From: Scolanthus callimorphus
Taxonomy: Eukaryota; Cnidaria; Anthozoa; Actiniaria; Edwardsiidae
DNA length: 64,000 bases
NCBI GenBank assembly: GCA_033964015.1
Contig: CM066912.1
Span: 22,059,073-22,123,072, forward strand
Direction of reading: 5' to 3'
Made by a program: the position numbers and the translations under genes
The notes under the pieces: model-generated
Databases searched by the model: none
Seen by the model: the letters and a program-made list of their open reading frames with translations, nothing else
Told to the model about the DNA's origin: nothing
Part shown: positions 57,865 through 64,000 of the stretch, piece after piece
How positions within the stretch are numbered: position 1 is the first letter of the stretch
Layout: each line of letters opens with the position of its first letter

Positions 57865-58537
57865 CGTTCCCCAAAAGTGATGATCGCTTGAAATTGGACC
57901 TAAATGAGCGCTAGTTGATCTAGGATTTTTGCTAACTTCAAAGTTGGACCTGTTTTTGACGTCAAAAATCTTAAAATTAATTTTCAAGCTATGCGACACG
58001 AGAAACAAAGTCTTTTCTAAATCGCAAATGTTCCGCGCATTTTTGTTTTTAGTCCTTTTACCAACAAAGAGAACGCTAAATAGTTGCATAAACAGGAACC
58101 CTTGTTTTTGCATGGGTCCTAAGTAATGGAATATAGGAACAGAGGGTTCCGGTAAAACTCACAAAGGAACTAATCGTTCTTAATTACTATGTTCCCTTTC
58201 ACTCTAAATGTTCTTAATTGGAAAAAAAGGAACTATTCTTCTGATTTAATTTTTCCTTTGGCATAATTCGGATCTTTTGTTCCTAAATACGTGCAAAAAT
58301 CGGAACATGTGTTCCGATTATTGTCCGTTTTGTTCCTTTACAACCAAAACTGGTTCCGAATGCATTCTAAAGGAACATTAACTCGTCAAACAAAAGGAAC
58401 CTCTCAACTAAAGGTCCTCTTTAATCAAAAAGGAATTTTAGTTCCTTTTTGAGAGAAAAGTATGGATTCTGTCAAACTAGGTCAGATCACATCGGACCAA
58501 ACAAAACAAGGCTGCTGTGCAAGACAGGTCGGACAGA
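57426..58537. other. spacer with microsatellite and GGAAC words
   Basis: A G-run at 57761-57773, an (ATT)n microsatellite at 57828-57862, and at 58125-58450 many GGAAC and GTTCC words spaced irregularly. No gene was recognised. Confidence 0.65.
57828..57862. repeat. (ATT)n microsatellite
   Basis: About eleven uninterrupted ATT units. Confidence 0.95.
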
Positions 58538-59715
58538 TCGAACAGGGCAGTTCTATCAGACCCAACAGGGTGGGTCTGTCAGACCCAGCAAGGCAGGTCT
58601 ATCAGACCCAGCAGGGCAGGTCTATCAGACCCAACAGGGCAGGTCAATCAGACCAAACAGGGCAGGTCTGACAGACCGAACAGGGTAGGTCTGACAGACC
58701 AAACAGGACAAATCTGTCAGATCAAACAGGTTAGGTCTATCAGACCGAAGAGTGCAGGTCTATCAGACCGAATAGTGCAGGTCTATCAGACCAAACAGTT
58801 TAGGTCTATCAGACCAAACCGGGTAGGTCTATCAGACCAAACAGGTTAGGTCTGACAGACCAAATAGGACAAGTCTGTCAGACCAAACAGGTTAGGTCTA
58901 TCAGACCGAAGAGTGCAGGTCTATCAGACCAAACAGTTTAGGTCTATCAGACCAAACCGGGTTGGTTCAGCAGACCAAACAGGGTAGGTCTTTCAGACCA
59001 AACCGGGCAGGTCTGTCAGACCGAACAGGGTAGATCTGTCAGACCAAACTGGGCAGGTCTGTCAGACCAAACCGGGCAGGTCTGTCAGACCGAACAGGGT
59101 AGATCTGTCAGACCAAACTGGGCAGGTCTGTCAGACCAAACCGGGCAGGTCTATCAGACCAAACCGGGCAGGTCTATCAGACCAAACAGGGCAGGTCTAT
59201 CAGACCAAACAGGGCAGGTCTATCAGACCAAACAGGGCAGGTCTATCAGACCAAACAGGGCAGGTCTATCAGACCAAACAGGGCAGGTCTATCAGACCAA
59301 ACAGGGTGGGTCTATCAGACAAAACCGGGCAGGTCTATCAGACCAAACATGGCAGGTCTATCAGACCAAACATGGCAGGTCTATCAGACCAAACATGGCA
59401 GGTCTGTCAGACCAAACATGGCAGGTCTCTCAGACCAAACAGGGCCGGTCTGTCAGACCATACATGGCAGGCCTATCAGACCAAAGAGGGCAGGTCTATC
59501 AGACCAAACAGGGTGGGTCTGTCAGACCAAACAGGATAGGTCTATCAGACCAAACATGGCAGGTCTGTCAGACCAAACATGGCAGTTCTCTCAGACCAAA
59601 CAGGGCAGGTCTGTCAGACCAAACATGGCAGGCCTATCAGACCAAAGAGGGCAGGTCTATCAGACCAAACAGGGTAGGCCTGTCAGGCCAAGCAAGCTAA
59701 GCTTGTCTGGTCAAA
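58538..59715 (+). repeat. 23-bp satellite with palindromic core, about 50 copies
   Basis: Head-to-tail units of GGTCTATCAGACCAAACAGGGCA with variation mainly at a few sites (TAT/TGT, GGGCA/GGTTA/ATGGCA). Every unit contains GGTCT(A/G)TCAGACC, a near-perfect inverted repeat. Three frames stay open across parts of it, giving spurious SIRPNRAGLSDQTG-type ORFs. It ends about 300 bases before the recombinase ORF. Confidence 0.95.
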
Positions 59716-59953
59716 CAGGTTACCGACAAGTTTGAACATGCCACGTGACTTTTGTTAAAACTGTTGCAGGTTCAAACATGCTATACTATTTGTTTGCCTA
59801 TGCCCGCCACGCCGGAATTTGCTCAACGAGCAGCGTGTTCAGGCTTGTTTAATTCCCTTGAGCATGGACGAATAGTTCATGTTTGGGCAGGTATGCCTAG
59901 AGCGATTTCTGATAGGTTGCCTCAAAGCAAATGTCTCTAGGGAGCGAATCTCG

Positions 59954-59960
59954 TATAAAA
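59954..59960 (+). promoter_or_regulatory. TATA-like box upstream of the recombinase ORF
   Basis: TATAAAA lies 52 bases before the ATG at 60012, followed by a TCAATCATTTCAG stretch that could hold the start site. No introns appear to follow, consistent with a compact mobile-element promoter. Confidence 0.45.
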
Positions 59961-60011
59961 AAGCAGCTCGTGTTGGAGTTTCAATCATTTCAGTTTCGAC
60001 GTCTGTGAGAG

Positions 60012-61774
60012 ATGAGCAAACGAGCAGAGGTTATCAACTGGTCGAAATTACCGAATGCTTCGCCTAAGCCAAAACGACTGCACCTAGAACACGATGAAGA
60101 AGACGGTCTTTTCCACTGTCCAGTTCAAGATTGCAAACACGATGGTTTTGCGACTCAGCGAGGGTGCAGAAAGCACGTCAAGAAAAAGCACCTTTGGTTT
60201 TATTTCTTCGACGAAAAGCCGGACACGAAGAAAAGTGGTGAAACTACGTGCAGTTCTGTGAAACAAGAAGTTGACGAGAACACCACGCGTAATATGAAGT
60301 CCATGCCTTCGTATAGCATTTCAAGTGAAATTGCAAACGAGATGTTTTCTTGGCCTACTGGTACGGGAGGCGGCTGTAAAAGTAATCGACAAGCTCGGCA
60401 GATTGTCAGTAGGTGTTTGAAGTTTTTAAAATATTGCTGTGAAGACGAAGACGAACTTACATTTGACATAGTGGACTTTGGTTTGTGTTCTCCTAATCTT
60501 CTGTTCAAATTTATTGACACCCTTCAGGACGACTGGACATGCTGGGCGACTGGGATACATCGACGCCATTTCCGAGCTGGTGGATTTTAGAAAGGTAAAT
60601 GGAGCGTCAAAATCTGTTTTAAGCAGCCTTTCTACCATGGAAATCTACTTGAAAAAGGTACGCAGAACCGTTTCAAAAATGATGCGCATTCAGTGGAATG
60701 GCGATCTTGACATAGAAGCATTAGAGGCTAAAGGACACTGGGCGACGTTAGAAGAGCTCTTGGAAGCAGTTGCGCAACACTTACCACGCTACGAAAGCGT
60801 GCTTAAAACGTGCAAGGAAAAACAAAGCGTGGCTTCTCCGTTGGACTTGTCATTTGCTACCAAATTCCTCGCGCTTTATTTGTTTATAAAGGTTAAAGGT
60901 TCTCGCCCAATGACGTATCAGTATTTGAGTGTTGACATGGTCACAAAGGCCAAGACAAACGTCGGATTTATTGATCAGAAAATGTTCAAGACTGCAGCGA
61001 AATATGGGTTTTTGACTCTATTTATCTGACAGATACAAACATGCAAGTACTGGATGGCTATATCTCTCACATCCGACCTCGTTTAAAGCCCACGTGCGAT
61101 TTCGTATTGGTGACAAGAAACGGCGGCCAACACAGCAAGCTAGGCGAATCGATGAGCAAGCTAGTGTTCGATGCAACCGGCAAGTATGTTCATCCCACGC
61201 GCGTTCGACAAATTGTAGAGACGGCCAGTTCGAGAAACCTGGACAGCACTGCGCAAAGAACCATCTCGGAAGACCAGAAACACAGTTCTATTGTCGCCAA
61301 AGTACACTACCAAAAACAGAGGTCGCGCGAAGTTGCAACCAAGGTGCACACGTTTCTCAAGGAATTACAAGGTGACAAGGGGACGGAACTTGATGACGAT
61401 GTTCGCGCATGCCTTTCAGACAAGTCGACATCCTCGCAAGAGCAAGACGAAAAATCTGAGAGCTCTTCGACAGATGATGTGGAATCCGAAAAGGAAATGC
61501 TCGCGCATAAGCGGCCAGTAAAAACCCCACCGCTGAAACGAGAGAATGCTTTAATAACACGAAAACACCGAGCTCACTACGAAGGAAAAATATTCCATTC
61601 TCTGTCGACGAAGACCAATTCCTTAAAGCGGGAATAAAACGATACGGGTTTGGACAATGGAAAGCCATCCTCGGAGACCCCGAGTTTCGTTTTGAGAAAC
61701 GGCGAACCACCAACTCCTTGCTATGCCGAGCGATACGTAGATTTCCTTCATATGCCAAAAGTAAGCAGTTATGA
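60012..61774 (+). pseudogene. Crypton-type tyrosine recombinase with C2H2 finger and SANT/Myb domain, frameshifted
   Basis: The N terminus carries a C2H2 zinc finger (FHCPVQDCKHDG...CRKHVKKKH). The recombinase domain shows box A in KGSRPMTYQYLSVDM, HxxR in YVHPTRVRQIVE, and QKHSSIVAKVHYQKQ with the tyrosine nine residues after His, as in tyrosine recombinases. An acidic linker and Lys-rich patch lead to a SANT/Myb-like domain (FSVDEDQFLKAGIKRYGFGQ, WKAILGDPEFRF) ending at 61774. The frame breaks three times: near 60545, in TTTTT near 61010, and in AAAAA near 61588. Each is a one-base shift and all catalytic motifs survive. Cryptons are DNA transposons that move by a tyrosine recombinase. Role here is inferred; it may be a recently dead copy or intact with sequence errors. 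Confidence 0.75.
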
Positions 61775-61819
61775 ACCAATAGGAAACAGTTGGACTTATC
61801 AAGGAGCACGCCGGGTAAA

Positions 61820-62253
61820 ATGCGCTACCATAAAATACTATCAATAGAACATTTGCTCCCTTTCCTTGCAAGACACGAACAAGTGAACATGGACAGCCTA
61901 GTAGACAAGCACCCTGAGGTTCGTTTGAAGGACTTGCAATTTGCTGCAGAGTTTTTACATGGGATGTGCGAGTGTAATTACCCAAAGACGACAGCCATAT
62001 TGGCAGAAAGCCTACTCTGGAGGCACTTAAACAAAACTTCGGATCGGAAAAGACAACACTAAGAGAATTGATATTAGCGTGCCTGTTTATTGCCGTAAAA
62101 CTGGAGGACGGCGACTCTGATAGAAATGCCATTTTTATGCACATGGTCTCCGATCCAGTGCCAAGGTCAAGTATAATTGAAGAGGAGCTTAATGTTTTAC
62201 AGTCGGTAAACTGGAGGCCATTAGAATACCCAAATGCGATGGAAAGAGGTTAA
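61820..62253 (+). pseudogene. cyclin-box-like ORF downstream of the recombinase, one frameshift
   Basis: Starts 45 bases after the recombinase stop, same strand. The first part (61820 to about 62020) includes LKDLQFAAEFLHGMCE and YPKTTAILAESLL; the second, in another frame to 62253, reads LRELILACLFIAVKLEDGD and SSIIEEELNVLQSVNWRPLE. The pattern of a helix with ACLFIAVKLED followed by EEELNVLQSVNW is that of the N-terminal cyclin fold (helices 3-5). It is a short, about 145-residue, single-box protein. The assignment is from pattern only. The shift lies at about 62015-62030. Could be host-derived and carried with the element, or a separate captured gene. Confidence 0.45.
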
Positions 62254-62875
62254 CGTTAGGGTGGATGTTCCAACGAAAACAAGTGGGGGTTATGTTTGAC
62301 ACTGGTATAACATAGACTATAATTGACTCACAGACCGTGATGTAAGACAGTAATGTATTTATTGACATTTGATAATCAAAGCAAATTCAGTTATTCAATA
62401 TAATTGTGGTTCTTGATACTACAAATTTGACAAAGCAATTTAATAATAAATATCAAATATGACAATCTGAGAGGGTATTTTTTCTTTTTTCTTTCACAAT
62501 AAATGCTTAGCTAAACAATCACGCTTAGATTGCTGAAACTGATTAGTTTAATGAGCAATAAACTTTAACTTTCTGATCCTTTCATACAAACTATACACTG
62601 GAGTTGTTCCGCGTAGGAACCTTAGAGATGCAAATGAAGCGAGCCTTTTGTTTCCGGTTGACCAGAAACAAGTGGAAACAAAAGGTTCGCTTCATTTGCA
62701 TCTCTAACGTTTGTCAAGTTTAGATGTTTCAATTTCTTGCTCATTGAACTCCTAATCAAACAAACAAATTCACAAGTTATTCGCTGGATTGAGAAAAAGT
62801 TGCTTGATATTTGCTACATTCATCTATAACGCGCTACTACAATCAAATGTATTGTCCAATACACTTATCCTATGT
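62254..62875. other. convergent intergenic region
   Basis: Lies between the cyclin-like ORF (+) and the coiled-coil ORF (-). AATAAA-type signals occur on both strands (AATAAATATC near 62446 on +, TATTTATT near 62355 for -), and a hairpin at 62622-62707. Confidence 0.6.
62622..62707. repeat. 86-base hairpin between convergent ORFs
   Basis: TTAGAGATGCAAATGAAGCG and inverse; the stem continues through CCTTTTGTTTCC. It could be a small MITE or help end transcripts from either side. Confidence 0.85.
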
Positions 62876-64000
62876 TCATGCTTTCTGGCTGGGAGTGAAG
62901 TAGCTTGTAATTTTTCCTTTCTTATGAGACTTTACACTGCTTGATTCGGGGGCAGGTCGTTTGAATGGACGATCGATCAGGAAACCACTCTCTTCGGAAA
63001 GAAACCCGCTTTCTTGTGATTCTTGATGAGACGACATGATCACTGTGTTTGAAGGCATAGGCGTGATGAACATTTCATCTTCATCATCGTCATCGTCGTC
63101 ATCATTATCTTCTGCACAGGGGAAAGGAAGCGGCTCCCAGACACAGTTAATCTGGTCGGCTTGCTGCTTCGAAATCCACCCCATCTGAATGGCTAGACGC
63201 TTCCTCTCTTCAAGGACATATTTCTTTAATCCTGGTGTCTCTATTTGCTGAAACTTAAGCTTTAAGGCGTCAGCAGCCACGCTTATCATGTACTGTAGGG
63301 ATTTACTGACGTTGTCGTTGGCAGCGTTACTCTTCTGCATCTGGAGATCTAAAAGCTCTTCTTCTTTCCTTGCTATCCACTTGTCTTTGAAGTACTCCTT
63401 TGCCTCTTTCTCCAGTCGCTGTTCGTTCTCTCTGCTGGCATTTGCAAAGTACTCGTCTCGCGAGTTTCGGATCTTGGGGTGGTAAGGGCCACGCGCACTA
63501 GTAAGCAGATGGGCGTCCTCGGCTCTAATCATTCCACACGCCAACCATTCTCTTCTTGTGGCCTCCAGCTGTGCCTCGACGGCCCTCTTCATTTCCTCCA
63601 TCTCGCGATCCATGCTAGCAGCCAACAGAGCCAACTGTCGCCCCTTTAAGCTATCCTTTGGTAGTTCGGTGCGCAATTGCGATATTCTTTGCAAAGCTGC
63701 CTTCCATCTGTTGGCGTAGGTGGTGTTTTCTTCTACTTCTTCTTGTGTCTGCACTGGCTCCTGAACTTGACCTTGATCATCGCTCTCTTCGCTGTTGCTG
63801 CTTATCTCGTCTAGCACAACGTTTCTGATCCTTTCTTTTTCTACGTCGTCGATCATGTCGCCCTCTGGTGCTGTTCCTGGGATGGGCGGGGGGAGTTCGT
63901 CATCGGGGGTCACGGCTCTCTGACTCGCCCACACGATACACTCCATCGCCTGGTCTTTGAGGCGTTTCTGCACGTCTTGCACCGGAGCACGCTCGATACC
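62876..64000 (-). CDS. charged coiled-coil protein with PIP-box-like C terminus, partial
   Basis: An uninterrupted reverse-strand frame of at least 374 codons runs from the window edge to TGA at 62878-62876; the start lies outside. The visible part is acidic (EEVEENTTYANRW), then has a long helical, Arg/Glu-rich segment (MDREMEEMKRAVEAQLEATR, REWLACGMIRAEDAHLL) and another (RKEEELLDLQMQK). An acidic run of Asp/Glu follows, then serine-rich sequence with a likely nuclear signal (FKRPAPESSSVKSHKKGK) and the final KGKITSYFTPSQKA. The I-x-x-Y-F core resembles a PCNA-binding PIP box, although the usual Gln is Lys. No family recognised; lack of introns and position suggest it may belong with the recombinase cassette. 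Confidence 0.7.
   Translation of the reverse strand, partial: GIERAPVQDVQKRLKDQAMECIVWASQRAVTPDDELPPPIPGTAPEGDMIDDVEKERIRNVVLDEISSNSEESDDQGQVQEPVQTQEEVEENTTYANRWKAALQRISQLRTELPKDSLKGRQLALLAASMDREMEEMKRAVEAQLEATRREWLACGMIRAEDAHLLTSARGPYHPKIRNSRDEYFANASRENEQRLEKEAKEYFKDKWIARKEEELLDLQMQKSNAANDNVSKSLQYMISVAADALKLKFQQIETPGLKKYVLEERKRLAIQMGWISKQQADQINCVWEPLPFPCAEDNDDDDDDDEDEMFITPMPSNTVIMSSHQESQESGFLSEESGFLIDRPFKRPAPESSSVKSHKKGKITSYFTPSQKA

Noticed and set aside
58449..59735. Several long ORFs with SIRPNRAGLSDQTG-like repeats
   Set aside because: They are translations of the 23-bp satellite. Several frames are open at once and the unit length is not a multiple of three, so this is not a repeat protein.
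61357..62144. Minus-strand ORFs of 150 and 173 residues opposite the recombinase and cyclin-like region
   Set aside because: Shadows of the + strand ORFs, which carry recognisable motifs; the minus frames have none.

Overview
The window is eukaryotic, AT-rich and packed with introns and repeats. The gene content points to a cnidarian, most likely a stony coral: a nematocyst-type (minicollagen) cysteine-rich secreted protein, two copies of a secreted protein resembling cnidarian pore-forming toxins, a conserved axonemal gene, and dense small inverted-repeat transposons (MITEs). No operon, CRISPR array, tRNA or rRNA gene was seen. All exon models come from reading frame, splice-site consensus and phase; no search or transcript data were available.

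Layout. (1) 1-12.7 kb: one + strand gene of eleven coding exons, recognised as SAXO4/PPP1R32 (stabilizer of axonemal microtubules 4). Its introns hold MITEs, hairpins and three ~110-bp local duplications, two of which copy exon edges. (2) 12.7-20.6 kb: non-genic, with two opposed arrays of one 20-bp minisatellite, several terminal-inverted-repeat (TIR) elements and a LINE fragment. (3) 20.9-24.9 kb: a + strand secreted protein with signal peptide, helical propeptide, RxRR site and two C-x3-C-x3-C-x3-C-x3-CC domains lying in different frames. (4) 24.9-32.5 kb: intergenic, dominated by a 2.05-kb foldback element with a 6-bp target-site duplication. (5) 32.6-55.7 kb: a large inverted duplication. 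Copy A (+) is an intact seven-exon gene of 594 residues; copy B (-) keeps exons 2-7 but lacks a visible exon 1 and has two 1-base frameshifts in its main exon. The 3' ends face each other across a 3.5-kb spacer holding MITEs and a broken gypsy reverse transcriptase. (6) 55.7-59.7 kb: a modular TIR element and ~50 copies of a 23-bp satellite with a palindromic core. (7) 60.0-64.0 kb: a compact, nearly intronless cassette: a C2H2/tyrosine-recombinase/SANT protein of Crypton type (three frameshifts), a cyclin-box-like ORF (one frameshift), and on the opposite strand a charged coiled-coil protein with a PIP-box-like C terminus, open at the window edge.

The strongest candidates for something undescribed are the recombinase/SANT/cyclin-like/PIP-box cassette and the inverted toxin-like gene pair. 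Several of the frameshifts lie in or beside homopolymer runs, so sequencing error and true decay must be separated before calling pseudogenes.
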